From Shewanella phaeophyticola (lineage in GTDB: Bacteria > Pseudomonadota > Gammaproteobacteria > Enterobacterales > Shewanellaceae), in contig NZ_JAODOQ010000001.1 in assembly GCF_025398315.1 (NCBI RefSeq), forward strand, positions 2,914,001 to 2,978,000: a DNA stretch of 64,000 nt. Reading direction: 5' to 3'. A model generated the notes under the pieces. That model had not been told where the DNA came from. It searched no databases and saw only the letters and a list, made by a program, of their open reading frames with translations. The position numbers and the translations under genes were made by a program. Positions 17,309-28,323 of the stretch are shown piece after piece. The stretch's first letter is position 1; every line of letters starts with the position of its first letter.

Positions 17309-17712
17309 AGATTGTCCTTAACAGAATTTACTTGCCAAATTTATCGCGTTGTACAAATGCATGCTGACATAAATAACTAAGTTGTACAAATGCATGCTGA
17401 CATAATTAGACATGGGGCATGTGGGCAAAATCACAAGTGGTCAATTTAAAAATATGAAGTATGTACCACCAGCAAGTGTTTAACACAACTCGAATGAGCT
17501 ATATCAAATAGACCTAACCCTTACATTGATTAAACATCAGATTACTGATTAAGTATAGACACATTTTTAACGGCGTTGGTTGCAACTTTCGTGTTGTTTA
17601 TACAAATGGTGATAAACCCATCAATTAACCCGTAAAAGCAGTTAATTTATAAGCAAATGTAGTTATTTTATTTTTTTAAATTAAGTCGAATTAATCATTA
17701 TTAGGATCCATC
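17309..17712. other. Intergenic region with a 25-bp direct repeat
   Basis: This is the hpf and DsbA-like promoter region. The only structure I see is the direct repeat at 17349-17405. Confidence 0.5.
17349..17405. repeat. Two 25-bp direct repeats, 32-bp period
   Basis: GTTGTACAAATGCATGCTGA (plus CATAA) occurs at 17349-17373 and 17381-17405. It lies about 40 bases upstream of hpf and includes the palindromic ATGCAT and GCATGC. Confidence 0.8.
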
Positions 17713-18364
17713 ATGGCAACAAAACAGCTCCAAATTGACATTGTTTCAGACGTAATGTGCCCGTGGTGCATTGTAGGATATCGCCGTCTTGAGATCGCAT
17801 TAAGCCAATTTGACGACCTTGATGTGACATTACAATGGCACCCTTTTGAACTTAACCCAGCAATGGGACTCTGAGGGTCAACATTTAGGCGAACACATTG
17901 CAGAGAAATACGGTTCAACACCAGAGCAAAGTGCACAAAATAGACAGCGACTGACTCAAATGGGAGCCGATTTAGGGTTTAAATTTAACTTTTCAGACTC
18001 ATCGCGTATCTATAACACCCTACTTGCCCACCAGTTACTGTATTGGGCTGCTGAGTCTGGTAAACAAACAGAGCTAAAACTGGCGTTGTTCACCAGCTAT
18101 TTTACTGAGCAGAAAAACCCAGATGATATAGAGGTGTTAGTTGAAGCGGCCACCAGCGCGGGCTTAGACGCGATAGAAGCCCGGGCGGTATTGACCGACA
18201 GGCGTTATGAAAAAGCCGTCAAAGAGAAAGAGCAATTGTGGATTAGTCGCGGCATTCAAGCCGTACCGGCCATCGTGTTTAATCAGCAGTATTTAGTCTC
18301 TGGCGCACAAGAGCCTGCTACGATTGCAGAGTTAATCACCAAGCTCACCACAGATGCTGCATAG
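17713..18364 (+). pseudogene. DsbA-family (FrnE-like) oxidoreductase, frameshifted
   Basis: This is a cytoplasmic thioredoxin-fold protein of the DsbA/FrnE (2-hydroxychromene-2-carboxylate isomerase-like) group. The redox motif CPWC lies in IVSDVMCPWCIVGYRRL near residue 18. After it come WHPFELNPAM, EGQHLGEHIAEKYGSTPEQS, and near the C terminus GIQAVPAIVFNQQYLVSGAQ with the cis-proline. One extra G in the GGG run at 17865-17867 shifts the frame and creates an early stop. Removing it gives 216 residues, the normal family size. The ATG at 17713 follows a GGA. There is no signal peptide, so it is not a periplasmic DsbA. Confidence 0.87.
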
Positions 18365-18380
18365 CAAAGATCAACAGACC
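18365..18380. repeat. Isolated terminal-repeat-like 16-mer
   Basis: AAAGATCAACAGACCT matches the right end of the CTAG-flanked elements at 46088-46104 and 51008-51024 (15-16 bases). It starts right after the DsbA-like stop codon. No element body is present. Confidence 0.5.
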
Positions 18381-18556
18381 TTAATCATTAGCTGCAGATT
18401 AAAAGCGTTTTTTTCGATCTGCTTCATAGACTTTCATTAGCACTTGGTGTTGAATCTAGCCTAATAAGTTATCGTTTCACTCACCTTCGCTCTGATTTTA
18501 AACGGTACATTGAGTCGTTATAAACAATCACTATTTTAGTGGTTTGGGAGTACAGA

Positions 18557-18997
18557 ATGGGTTTTAAAACAACGGTAAATTGGCAGTCTTCACCCAGTGA
18601 GGAAGGTGAGTTTAATCGCGACCACCAGGTCAAATTTGGCACAGGACAAACAATCGACGCATCTTCGGCACCTGAATATAAAGGCAGTGCCGACAAAGTA
18701 AACCCAGAAGAAAGCCTACTGGCGGCATTGTCGTCGTGCCATATGTTGACTTTTTTAGCGATTGCACATTTAAAACGATTGCCCGTACTGAGCTATGTTG
18801 ACAATGCCACTGCCGATTTAGGCAAAAATGAGGCGGGCAAAGTGGCGGTAGTTAAAATGACACTTGAGCCAATTGTGACCTTTGCTGAAGGTATTGAAGT
18901 CACCCAAGAAACCTTAGATAAAATACATGAAAAAGCACACGCAAACTGTTTTATTGCTAACTCAATTGCTTGTGAAGTTGAGATTAAAACCAACTAA
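18557..18997 (+). CDS. OsmC-family peroxiredoxin-like protein
   Basis: This is a 146-residue OsmC/Ohr-fold protein, a thiol-dependent reductase of organic hydroperoxides. The two reactive cysteines are visible in LAALSSCHMLTFL and ANCFIANSIAC. The N-terminal half (YKGSADKVNPEESLLAAL) is typical of the YhfA-independent OsmC subgroup. The ATG at 18557 is preceded by GGGAG at a good distance; the longer reading frame upstream lacks this. It is followed by a strong terminator. It may protect against peroxides, but the exact substrate is not clear from sequence. Confidence 0.92.
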   Translation: MGFKTTVNWQSSPSEEGEFNRDHQVKFGTGQTIDASSAPEYKGSADKVNPEESLLAALSSCHMLTFLAIAHLKRLPVLSYVDNATADLGKNEAGKVAVVKMTLEPIVTFAEGIEVTQETLDKIHEKAHANCFIANSIACEVEIKTN

Positions 18998-19044
18998 ACG
19001 GCGCATTCACCCGCGTAACGCCAATCTCATTTTTCATCATTAAT

Positions 19045-19087
19045 AAAAATGCCCTGACCAAATTGGATTTGGCAGGGACATTTTTTC
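19045..19087 (+). terminator. Terminator after the OsmC gene
   Basis: A hairpin of GCCCTG-CCAAA and TTTGG-CAGGG arms is followed by a six-T run. Confidence 0.85.
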
Positions 19088-19111
19088 TTAACCTGAACTC
19101 GGGATTAGATT

Positions 19112-19563
19112 ATACCATTTCCATTAATTATGTGACCAATCAGAGTCGCTCAGACTGTTCAGTTTGAGGCGCATTGTTGAAATAATGGTTATTCCCTTCT
19201 AAGGCAATGCAACAAAGAAATGGACTGTCTGAGCGCCTCCTGCAAGGCGGGTTTCTGTGCCTTCTATGCTGCTTAATAGTATTTTGACGTACGACTGCAT
19301 GGATGCAGGAGGTAGAGCAACGCAGGAGCAGTTGCCGACGACTGCATGGATGCAGGAGGTAGAGCAACGCAGGAGCAGTTGCCGACGACTGCATGGATGC
19401 AGGAGGTAGAGCAACGCAGGAGCAGTTGCCGACGACTGCATGGATGCAGGAGGTAGAGCAACGCAGGAGCAGTTGCCGAGAGCAACTATGCCTACAATCC
19501 TATTACTTGCCTAGAAGGCACAGAATTCCCGCTGAATGACCAGATAATTAGTGGAATTGGTAT
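19112..19563 (-). mobile_element. 452-bp MITE-like element, copy 2, with internal expansion
   Basis: This belongs to the family at 6596-6906 and 28324-28634 but in the opposite orientation. The length equals 311 plus three extra 47-bp units. The ends are ATACCATTTCCATTAATTAT and its near reverse complement. Reading frames through the repeat are artefacts. Confidence 0.85.
19290..19477. repeat. Four tandem 47-bp units
   Basis: The units start at 19290, 19337, 19384 and 19431 and are nearly identical. Each holds two hairpins: CTGCATGGATGCAG and GCAAC-N9-GTTGC. There are no spacers, so this is not a CRISPR array. Confidence 0.92.
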
Positions 19564-19615
19564 TACTTACGTATGTGCTTACAGCCTTTGCTGGCAAGCA
19601 TGGCGAACAGCAAAC

Positions 19616-22600
19616 CTATTTGGCTTTGATGTCGTCTGCTTTACCTGTTTTTGGCATGGGTACCCCTTGTAATGGCGCAATAGGTTGTTGCACCAACTCA
19701 TCTTTTAAGTAACTGATTGCCGCTTCAAGCTGGGCATCTTTGCCGCTAAATGTCGCGTAAGGTAAGTTATCGACTTCAATGTCGGGTTCAACACCGTGGC
19801 CTTCTACAATCCAACGACCATCGATAGCGTATTGAGGGTATTCGGCTACTCGCGCCATGCCTTTGTCGGTAACTGAGTTACGCCCCGACAGCCACACTCC
19901 CGCACCGGCAGTTTGTTTACCAATAATGGGCGCAATATTAAGCGCACGAATACCGGCAGAGAACGTTTCGCCGTCTGAATAGGTCATCTGATCGGCCAAT
20001 ACCACTAAATGACCTCTAAACGTTTGCTGCATGTTTGCATTGGTGCTGCCATGGGTTGGCTGCCAGAATGCCCACGCACGACGAAGCAGTTTTTCGATAA
20101 TCCAGCTGTCGATGTTACCGCCACGATTACGGCGCACGTCAATGATTAAGCCGTCTTTGTCGTAATTGGTGTAAAACTCGCGGGCAAAGCTTTCAATATC
20201 TCCAGAGCCCATAGCATACAAATGTAAGTAACCAATATTACCTTTTGAGGCTTTAGCAACTTTGGCACCATTATGCTCTACCCAATCAAGGTAACGTAGC
20301 TTGGCGTCAGTACGTATGTCATGTGGTGTTACCACTGTATTAAGAGCCGTTTTGCCACGCTGAAGTCCAATTAGCACTTGTTTATCGCCCTGATTACGCA
20401 GTAGTTGCGTTACATCGGCAACAGAGTCAACATGTTTACCATTAATAGCACGAATGACATCGCCCTCTTGGGCATCCACGTCTATACGAGCAAGCGGCGA
20501 ACCAGACAAAGGCAACTCACTGTCGGTTTGGTAAATGTGGCTGATCACCACCCCTTTATCGGTTTGCGTTAACCTTGCGCCCAACGCTGCGGCTTTGGCC
20601 GCATCTGTATTTTTGTCAATATCACCACCACGCACTTGTGAGTGTAGTGAATTGAGCTCACCCATCATTTGCACAAAGATGTCATTAAGTTCGTTACGGT
20701 CGGTAAGCCTGTCTACCAGTGGCTGATATTTGGCTTTGGCTGCTTGCCAATCTACGCCGCGCATTTTAGGGTCAAAAAACGAGTCGCGATGCATAAGCCA
20801 GGCATCTTCAAAAATCTGTTGCCATTCTTGTTGTGGTGAAATGCTTAGCTGCCATTGGTCAGTGCTCACCTTAGCTTTAGACACGTCGCTTGGAAGTTTG
20901 TCGCCCGCATCAACAATCATGATATTTTTAGGGTCTGACTTTTTGCGCAACATAAGTTTGCTGCCATCTTTTGCCAACGCATATTGTACCCACATCGTCA
21001 CTAAAAGTCTCTACTTTTGGCTGTTGTGCATCAAACTTAACCAGTTTTAACTCGCTTTTACCTTGATGACCATCGAGTAAATACAGCTTATCTTTTGTGG
21101 CGGTTAAACTGTTGTAGTTGCCTGCATCGACTGGCACTTGCCATAAACGCTGATTTAATCCATCCCAGTCGACTTTTGTTTTCGCTGGTGAGTCTTGATC
21201 ATTTTTATCGGCTTTTTGCGCACCTTTGTTAGCGGTAAGCTCAGTAGGCTTGGCAAACGGGAACGCGGCTTTAGCCTCTAACGCTAAGGCAAATATTTGG
21301 GTGCGCTTGTCAAAAATAGTGCCCCATGTTACGATCGCCCCAAGGCGAGCCTGGGTTTGCTTTAAATTCGCGGTTAGACAAAAAGTACAACCATTTTCCG
21401 TCATGGCTAAAGCTAGGCGAAAACGACTCATATTTGTCTGTGGTTAAGGTTTGGGCTTTAGACTCATTAACAGAATACAACACAATTTGCGGCCGTTGCT
21501 TGCCGATTTCTAATTTGGTTAGTGCAATAAATTGGCTGTCGTCAGACCATTTTATATCTTGATAAGGGCCAAGGCCTTCACCATTTTCGATAATTTTTTG
21601 GTTGTTGCTGCGAGTTAAATCCAATAACCACACATTGCCCATGTAATCGTCGTGCGCTAAATAACGTCCATTGGGCGATAACGTTAAACTGGTACGCAGA
21701 GTGTTACCATTTTTTGTCAGCTGCTTTGCCCCATCAGAGCCGTCTGCTGGATATTGCCAAATTTCTTGTTCACCAGACGCGTCACTAATGCCATAAACCC
21801 ATTTACCATCACTGCTGAGTAACGCGTCGCGCACACGGCTATTGGCAGGTGTGGCTATTTGTATCAAACGACGGCCATCGTTGCTAGCAACCGCCACATG
21901 GCTGCGCGCAGTAATCACCACATTGTCACCTTGCTGAGCAAACACCGTTGAGGTGGCGTAATCCATTGGGTCATTCACCCATTGTTCACGGCGGTGTGCA
22001 AAGTCACTGGTGAGTTCAATATCCAGGGTACTTTCGGCCATGTCGGCTAAATTCAGTAGCTTAATGTCGGCGCCTTGTTGAAATACAATGCGACCATTAT
22101 CAAGTTGAGCATCACGCACTTGCCATTGGCTGTATTGGGTATGTTGTTTAATGTCTGTGCCATCAACACTCATGCACCAAATATTATCATTACCCGATTG
22201 GTCGCTGACAAAATACACCCGTTGTTGCCACACCATGGGTTGTTTGACAGAACCTTCATGAGCTGTAGTTAACTTTTGCGCTTCTTGTTTGCTGCCCATT
22301 TTATAACGCCATATTTCACCTTTAGCGCCGCCGCGATAAACCTTGGCGTTGTCGCCACTCACTTGCAGGCCAAACTGGGTAAAATAGACATACTCGCCTT
22401 TATCATCGACGGCGCCTTCAACGGCATCGGCTAGGGGTAAGTCGGTCACCGTTAATGTTTGCGGATTAACGGTTTTGAGCACCCAAAAATTAGCGGGGCC
22501 AAAGGCATTGTCGGTTGAATACAAAACCTCACCTGCAGCGGTCCAGCCTTGCAGGCGTACTCGGCTGTTTTCAAAGCTCACACGTTTTGCCACGCCGCCC

Positions 22601-22902
22601 GCAATGGGCATCACATACACTTCGGTTGCGCCTTCATAATTGGCGGTATAAGCCACCCACTTACCGTCTTTAGAAATGGTGGCATCGAGCTCTTCAGCTG
22701 TGAGGCTGGTTAAGCGGCTGGCTTTGGTTTGGTTAAGCTGCGTGATTCACAAGTCGCCTTCTGCGGTAAAAACTAGTGTTTGGTCATGCAGTGCAGGGGC
22801 ACGGTAATAGCCTTGATTAGAGGCATTGGCGAAAATCATTGATGAGCAGGCTAATGTGCCTAAAGCTAACATGCAATGTGTAACAGAGCGGCGAAGTTTC
22901 AT
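19616..22902 (-). pseudogene. Tricorn-like S41 protease, three lesions
   Basis: This is a secreted tricorn-type peptidase of family S41. The N terminus is a signal peptide (MKLRRSVTHCMLALGTLACS). About 650 residues of beta-propeller repeats follow (e.g. SHDGKWLYFLSNREF, SPNGRYLAHDDYMGNVW). Then come a PDZ-like domain (ARIDVDAQEGDVIRAINGKH) and the catalytic domain with IIDVRRNRGGNIDSW, TYSDGETFSAGIRAL and PIIGKQTAGAGVWL. The reading frame is broken three times: a TGA at 22747-22749 where the family has Trp (GDLWITQL), and extra bases in C runs at 22 kb side 21322-21325 and at 20989-20991. Correcting all three gives about 1094 residues, the usual length. Either a decaying gene or sequence error is possible. 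Confidence 0.85.
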
Positions 22903-23001
22903 GGTGAGGTGTTTCCTTTTACTCGGTCTAAGGCCTTGGTATTATTTGTTCACGTTATCAGAGTTATGTCATTTTTTGCAGTACAAAAATGTAACGAAAA
23001 A

Positions 23002-23026
23002 CGGCTAAGCATTATTCGCTTAGCCG
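23002..23026 (-). terminator. Terminator of the vWA-sigma operon
   Basis: CGGCTAAGC and GCTTAGCCG form the stem, and TTTTT follows on the minus strand. Confidence 0.85.
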
Positions 23027-23050
23027 ATGATATAGTTGCGCGTTAATTGA

Positions 23051-23905
23051 TTACTGCGAAGTAAGCTGCACTTTAATTTTTTGATACTGCTCATAAAGTG
23101 GATGTGCTGGGCTCAAAAGCTCAGGAAAGCGCTGTTCCATGGTGATCATATAACCTTCAGCCTGCTTGATTTTATTGTCTGCCATTAACGCCTGTAATCG
23201 CGCAAATGCGACTTCAGCGGTATCAAGCTCAATAGTACCTTTAGGGTGACTTTCAAGTTGTTGCTTCATCAGTTTAAGCTCTTTTTCTTGCTGGCGTATA
23301 GGCAGTGCAGCCTTTCGTTGCGCGGCTTCAGTATCGGCAACCTTTTTAGCCGCTCGGACTTGCTGTTGTGATTCCTCTATCACCTGTGGTGAAGCATCCT
23401 GCACCTGCGTTTTGTCAGCTAGCGTATTGCCGCTTGGGGACTCATCACTTACAGACGTTGGGCTGACCTGTTCGAGCTTTGGCGATGCAGCGCGCTTTGA
23501 CAAACCTTCAATAACAATCGATTGTTCAACTGCGGCATTATAAATGGTTTCACTTGATGATTTGCTCATTACGTTTTCAACATCAAACGGTTGAACGTCC
23601 ATCTGCGGCTCAGGCAATCCTTGTTCAGGGTTTATGCCAACTTGTTGTTGTAAACTCGGGTTTAAAATAAACAATCCCGCCACCAAGATCACCGATGCGG
23701 CAGTTGAAAATAGCCAAGCATTACGTTGCCATAATGATTTAGTCGCGCCATTTTGTTTAGCGACCACATGACGACCAGCCCTGGCTTTTGCCAAAATTGC
23801 CTCGTCTAACTCAGCAGAAGGTTGTTCTAATGATTGCTGATGATAGGCTTGTTTGATTTCAGTTTGTAATGCAGTGAACGCTGCATCATCTTGTTGCTGA
23901 CTCAT
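23051..23905 (-). CDS. Membrane protein downstream of ECF sigma, possible anti-sigma factor
   Basis: This is a 284-residue protein with an N-terminal cytoplasmic part (about 1-65), one membrane segment (LFSTAASVILVAGLFIL) and a long low-complexity region rich in Gln, Ala and Ser. It ends in a conserved-looking helix pair (VAFARLQALMADNKIKQAEG, QRFPELLSPAHPLYEQYQKI). The start codon overlaps the stop of the sigma gene (TAATG), so translation is coupled. The topology and position are those of an anti-sigma factor, but I see no ZAS zinc motif. The role is inference from context. A terminator follows. Confidence 0.75.
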   Translation of the reverse strand: MSQQQDDAAFTALQTEIKQAYHQQSLEQPSAELDEAILAKARAGRHVVAKQNGATKSLWQRNAWLFSTAASVILVAGLFILNPSLQQQVGINPEQGLPEPQMDVQPFDVENVMSKSSSETIYNAAVEQSIVIEGLSKRAASPKLEQVSPTSVSDESPSGNTLADKTQVQDASPQVIEESQQQVRAAKKVADTEAAQRKAALPIRQQEKELKLMKQQLESHPKGTIELDTAEVAFARLQALMADNKIKQAEGYMITMEQRFPELLSPAHPLYEQYQKIKVQLTSQ

Positions 23906-24535
23906 TACCTTATCTCCTGCAATTTATGAGCAATACATTGCTTAATACTCTGATAAGCATAACGAATGCGACTTTTGGTAGCTTCTAAGGTCACATTAGC
24001 AATGTCGCTTATCATCGCAGCGGTCATGCCCATTTCAATGTTGAGCAAAAACGCTTCTTTTTGCACTGCGGGTAAATCAGCAATGCAGGCTTTCATCATA
24101 TTGAGTTGCTGCTGTTGCTGTAATCGCGGCTCTGGCGCGTTGAGATTGTCAGCCTCAAGGCTATCCATTTGCTGCTCATCGGCAAGTGGACTGATATTAT
24201 CGAGAGGCTTAACCACTCGCACATGGTCAATCAGCAAGTTATGGGCAATTTTATACAACCAGGTAGTAAATTTAGCTTTAACTTGATATTGCGCCGCCGC
24301 ATTCATCACCTTGCTCCAGGTGTCTTGATATAAGTCTTCGGCCAATTGTTGATCATGTATTTGGCGAACGAAATAACGATACAAAGTAGCCTTTGTGTTT
24401 GCGATATAAGGTTTCGAATGCACTGATATCGCCCGCCTGGTAGTCGAGCATGAGCTGCTCGTCACTACCGACTTGTGGCACTAAATGGTCATCCTTTGGC
24501 TGTGCGTCTTTTGACTGAGTGAGTGTTGGCACCAT
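23905..24535 (-). pseudogene. ECF-type RNA polymerase sigma factor, frameshifted
   Basis: This is a sigma-70 family, extracytoplasmic-function sigma factor. Region 2 includes EQLMLDYQAGDISAFETLYRKHKG, then TLYRYFVRQIHDQQLAEDLY and QDTWSKVMNAAAQYQVKAKFTTWLYKIAHNLLIDH. Region 4 is LPAVQKEAFLLNIEMGMTAAMISDIANVTLEATKSRIRYAY. One extra base at about 24388 splits the halves inside region 2. Correction gives 209 residues, the normal length. The ATG at 24535 follows AAGGA, eight bases after the vWA gene stops. It is probably co-transcribed with the vWA lipoprotein and the membrane protein, and could direct transcription of envelope-stress genes. Confidence 0.85.
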
Positions 24536-24542
24536 TTTATCC

Positions 24543-26359
24543 TTAATGTGGGTTAACCCGTTTAGCAACCTGACTTGGCGGCATCGCCTCTGCTGACTGC
24601 ATCGACAGCACCTTGGCAGTTTTTAATAGCTGTACAAATTCATGGCGATAGCCAAAACGGTCTTGACTCATTGCAGATTCGGCAAGTGTAATTAACTTAG
24701 CATAATCAGTGTCGTGGACATAATCATTATGGTTCAGTAATTGACCAAAACCGGCCACCGCTGCTGCAAAGCGTAAATCATCACTGGCTTGGTGCAAATG
24801 GCTTAATTGCTGCTGTTTCGTGATGGGGTAAGTTAATAATTGGCTGGCTTGACCGCCAATGGCTTTATAACGCAATTTTAAAAAAGCCACTTCATCGCGA
24901 TTTATCGAAACATCGGCATCAGTCACCGTTGATGCAGAGTAACGCAGCGGATCAACCAAGTTATTTTGGCTGTCGTTATAACGTAATTCGTATAACGCAG
25001 TGACACTGTGCAACTCGCGCCGATCTCACCTGCATCAACAGCGTCGTTGTTAAAGTCGCTGCGGTTTAATAAGCGGTTTTCGTAGCCAATTAAACGGTAT
25101 TCAGATACCACTGTGGGGTTAAATTCAATTTGTACTTTAACATCATGGGCAATGGTTAATAACGTCGCACTGAGTTGATCTACCAGCACTTTGCGCGCTT
25201 CATTTAAGGTGTCAATATAGGCATATTGACCATTGGCTTTATTTGATAACTGCTCCAATAGATGGTCATTATAATTGCCTAAACCAAAACCTAATGTCGA
25301 CCAACCGATACCTGTTTTACTGTGAGTCGCCACATAATCCACCAGCTGTTGATGGTTGGTCATGCCCAGATTAAAATCGCCATCGGTGGCTAAAATGACT
25401 CGATTAATGCCATTTTCAATATAATGCTTTTGCGCTAATTGATACGCCAGCTGTATACCCTGGCTGCCATTGGTGCCGCCTTGAGCATTGAGTTGATTCA
25501 GTGCGCGGCTGATGGCAGCAAAGTCGTTACCAGCAACGCCATCAAGCACCACGCCACTGGCACCGGCGTAAACCACAATCGAGACTTTATCTTGCGCCGA
25601 CAATTGCTGGCTGAGCATCAACAGCGCCTGTTTAAGCAAAGGTAATTTATCGTTTGACGACATTGAACCTGACACATCTAGCAGCATCACCAGGTTACTG
25701 GCACCAAGTTGGTCGGTATCAATATCAAACCCTTTTATGCCAATGCGTAACAATTGCGTGTCTTGATTGTAGGGCGATGGCGCCAACTCGGTAGTGACAT
25801 TAAAGGGCGCATCGACATCGGTTGGCGCGGGGTAATCGTAGCTAAAGTAGTTAATCAGCTCCTCTACTCGCACACTATTTTTAACGGGTAATTGGCCTTG
25901 GTTAATTAATTTGCGAGTGGTGCTGTAACTCCCGGTATCAACATCAATCGAGAAGGTCGATACCGGTGTTTCACTCACCACCATATTGCCGTTTTGCACT
26001 AAGGTAGCAAACTTATCATTATTGATAGGTGCCAAGCTAAGGTGACGATTATCGCTGTGCATTGGCATAACGTTGGCCATCACTTTCGCTTCACTCAATT
26101 GCTGGCGCTGTTTTACCAATCTTTGAGCTTGTCCCTGTGCAGGAATCATCATTTCTGCTTGTTGAGGTTTGATATGAGAGTCGCTCACGGGTAAGTCTTT
26201 TGGGGCGGCTATAGGCTCAGGTGCACTCGTTGTGGTGTCAGTCTGCGCTTGCCCTCGCTGGGTTGAATCGTTTGACTCTTGCGCGCAGCCGCCGACCATC
26301 ATGCCACTGATGATTAATGCCAAAAGACGCTGTTTAAATGCTTGTTGATAATCCTTCAT
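24543..26359 (-). pseudogene. vWA-domain lipoprotein (YfbK-like), frameshifted
   Basis: This is a 605-residue lipoprotein after correction. The signal ends in LIISGMMVGGC. After a linker comes a segment typical of the family (PVSTFSIDVDTGSYSTTRKL, VRVEELINYFSYDYP), then a von Willebrand A domain with a full MIDAS motif (MLLDVSGSMSS near residue 227; TDGDFNLG). The C-terminal part resembles DUF3520. One missing base at about 25020 joins GEIGA to ELHSVTALYELRY. It heads the vWA-sigma-membrane protein operon. It probably acts in the periplasm or inner membrane, and ligand and partner are unknown. Confidence 0.87.
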
Positions 26360-26653
26360 AATCGTGCCCTTTTTTAATTGCTTGTTATGTCGCTACTGAC
26401 TAACAACGAGCAAAATTTCAAAAAGGGTTATTTCAATCACATCTTTATCCACCCTCTGGCACAACAAAAGAGTTTTCGTTTTTAGAAACTGAGTGTTAGC
26501 CTCATGAAACACTGAACTAAAGCCAACCGCGCGTGGGTTATGCTATTATCTAGCCCCTTTTTTACCGCCTTAATATTGAGGTTAATCACTTGGTTTTTTT
26601 ATCCGGTGAATTAACAAAATATACTAATAGAATAAGTACGTTAAGGAGTTAAC

Positions 26654-27145
26654 ATGCAAGCCCTAGTTGCTGTTGTGATGGGTTCGAAAAGTGATTGGCC
26701 GACAATGGAAGCCGCCGCAGAAATAATGGATAAGCTTCAAGTGCCTTATCATGTTGAAGTTATTTCAGCTCACAGAACGCCAGACAAGCTAATGGAATTT
26801 GCAAGTTCTGCTGCAGATAAAGGCTACAAAGTTATTATTGGTGGCGCAGGCGGAGCAGCCCATTTACCTGGCATGATCGCCTCTAAAACTCGCTTACCAG
26901 TGCTGGGGGTGCCAGTACAAAGTAAGGCGTTATCTGGCATGGACAGCCTATTATCAATAGTCCAAATGCCAAAAGGTATTGCTGTGGGCACTTTAGCCAT
27001 TGGTACGGCAGGCGCATTTAATGCAGGCTTATTGGCGAGTCAAATTTTGGCGGTCACCGACGCAGATTTAGCCGCACGTTTAGACGCATTTCGTGATGAA
27101 CAAACTCGCACTATTCTTGATAATCCCGATCCGAGAGAAGACTAA
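26654..27145 (+). CDS. purE: N5-carboxyaminoimidazole ribonucleotide mutase PurE
   Basis: This is the class I PurE enzyme, which converts N5-CAIR to CAIR in purine synthesis. The 163-residue protein has [37 protein letters not shown] with the catalytic His, [18 protein letters not shown] and [19 protein letters not shown]. An AAGGAG ribosome site precedes the ATG. Its stop codon overlaps the purK start (TAATG), so the pair is translationally coupled. Confidence 0.97.
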   Translation: MQALVAVVMGSKSDWPTMEAAAEIMDKLQVPYHVEVISAHRTPDKLMEFASSAADKGYKVIIGGAGGAAHLPGMIASKTRLPVLGVPVQSKALSGMDSLLSIVQMPKGIAVGTLAIGTAGAFNAGLLASQILAVTDADLAARLDAFRDEQTRTILDNPDPRED

Positions 27146-28229
27146 TGACTTTGCCAAAAAATCTTTGGGTATTGGGTGATGGTCAATTAGGTGCCATGCT
27201 CAGCCATGCAGGTCAACCACTGGGTATTAATGTACGTCCGGTTGATATTATGACCCCTACTGATGCGCAATTGCCGTTACTGGCAGACGACATCATCACC
27301 GCAGAACGTGAACAGTGGCCAGAGTCGCAACTGAGCTTGCAATTAAGCCAGCACCCACATTTTATCAACGCTGCCCCGTATTTGGCCGTTTAGCGGATCG
27401 TTTTACTCAAAAAAGTCTGTTAGATGAATTGTCGGTAGCCACTTCACCATGGCAACTTGTCGATGACAATACCCGTACCGACACACTGCACAGTGCTTAT
27501 GGTGACCGAGTATTGTTAAAGCGCCGCACAGGCGGTTATGACGGTAAAGGTCAGCATTGGCTAAAACAGGCTGAAGCAACCACGATTCCTGATGATTGGC
27601 GCAATGAAGCCATTGCCGAACAAGCGATTAACTTTGATGAAGAAGTGTCGTTAGTGGGCGTACGCACCCAGGATGGCCGCTGCTTGTTTTATCCGTTAAC
27701 ACTGAACCTACATCAAGACGGTATTTTAATGGCCTCGATTGCGCCACTCAGCCGTTTAGCACCACTGCAAGCTGAAGCTGAAACCATGTTAAGCAAGGTG
27801 ATGAACGGCCTTGATTATGTGGGTGTGATGGCGATGGAGTGCTTTAGAGTTGGCGAACATCTTATGGTTAACGAGCTTGCGCCTAGAGTGCATAACTCAG
27901 GCCATTGGACCCAGGCGGGCTGTCATATCAATCAGTTTGAACTGCATTTACGCGCACTGTGTAATTTGCCAATGCATCAACCACAGGTGAACTTTCAATG
28001 TGTGATGGTTAACTTGATTGGTGTCGATAAAGACGACCGCTGGTTAAGCCTGCCAAATGCTGAACTGTTTTGGTACAACAAAGAAGTGCGAGTCGGCCGT
28101 AAAGTGGGTCACTTAAACTTGTCTGTGCACAATAAAGCCATGTTAAATGACAGCATTAAACAACTTAAAAGCTGGATGCCACAGCAATACCAGGCTCCTT
28201 TAGATTGGATTTTGGCCGAGTTTGCTTAA
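27145..28229 (+). pseudogene. purK: N5-CAIR synthetase PurK, frameshifted
   Basis: PurK is an ATP-grasp enzyme that makes N5-CAIR from AIR, ATP and bicarbonate, ahead of PurE. The N terminus has the LWVLGDGQLGAMLSHAGQPL signature, the ATP-grasp core YGDRVLLKRRTGGYDGKGQHWL, AIAEQAINFDEEVSLVGV, and MAMECFRVGEHLMVNELAPRVHNSGHWT. One missing C in the CCCC run at 27374-27377 breaks the frame near residue 77. Adding it gives 361 residues, the normal size. As purK is needed for growth without purines at low CO2, the break is probably a sequencing error. Confidence 0.9.
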
Positions 28230-28264
28230 TATATCTTATTAACGATGAAATCTGATCAACGACG

Positions 28265-28290
28265 AAAAAAGGAGCCTAGGCTCCTTTTTT
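28265..28290. terminator. purEK terminator
   Basis: This is a perfect palindrome: AAAAAAGGAGCCT followed by its reverse complement. Confidence 0.92.
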
Positions 28291-28323
28291 GTTATGACCT
28301 TTGAATTAAACGTTTCAAAATTT

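Noticed and set aside
19290..19477. Possible CRISPR array
   Set aside because: The units are contiguous with no spacers and there are no cas genes nearby.
19140..19485. Three overlapping minus-strand reading frames with repeating residues
   Set aside because: They are translations of the 47-bp tandem units inside the repeat element; they have no ribosome site and no family.
22747..22749. Selenocysteine or recoded TGA
   Set aside because: No SECIS-like hairpin is evident and the family has Trp; other genes use TGA as a stop.
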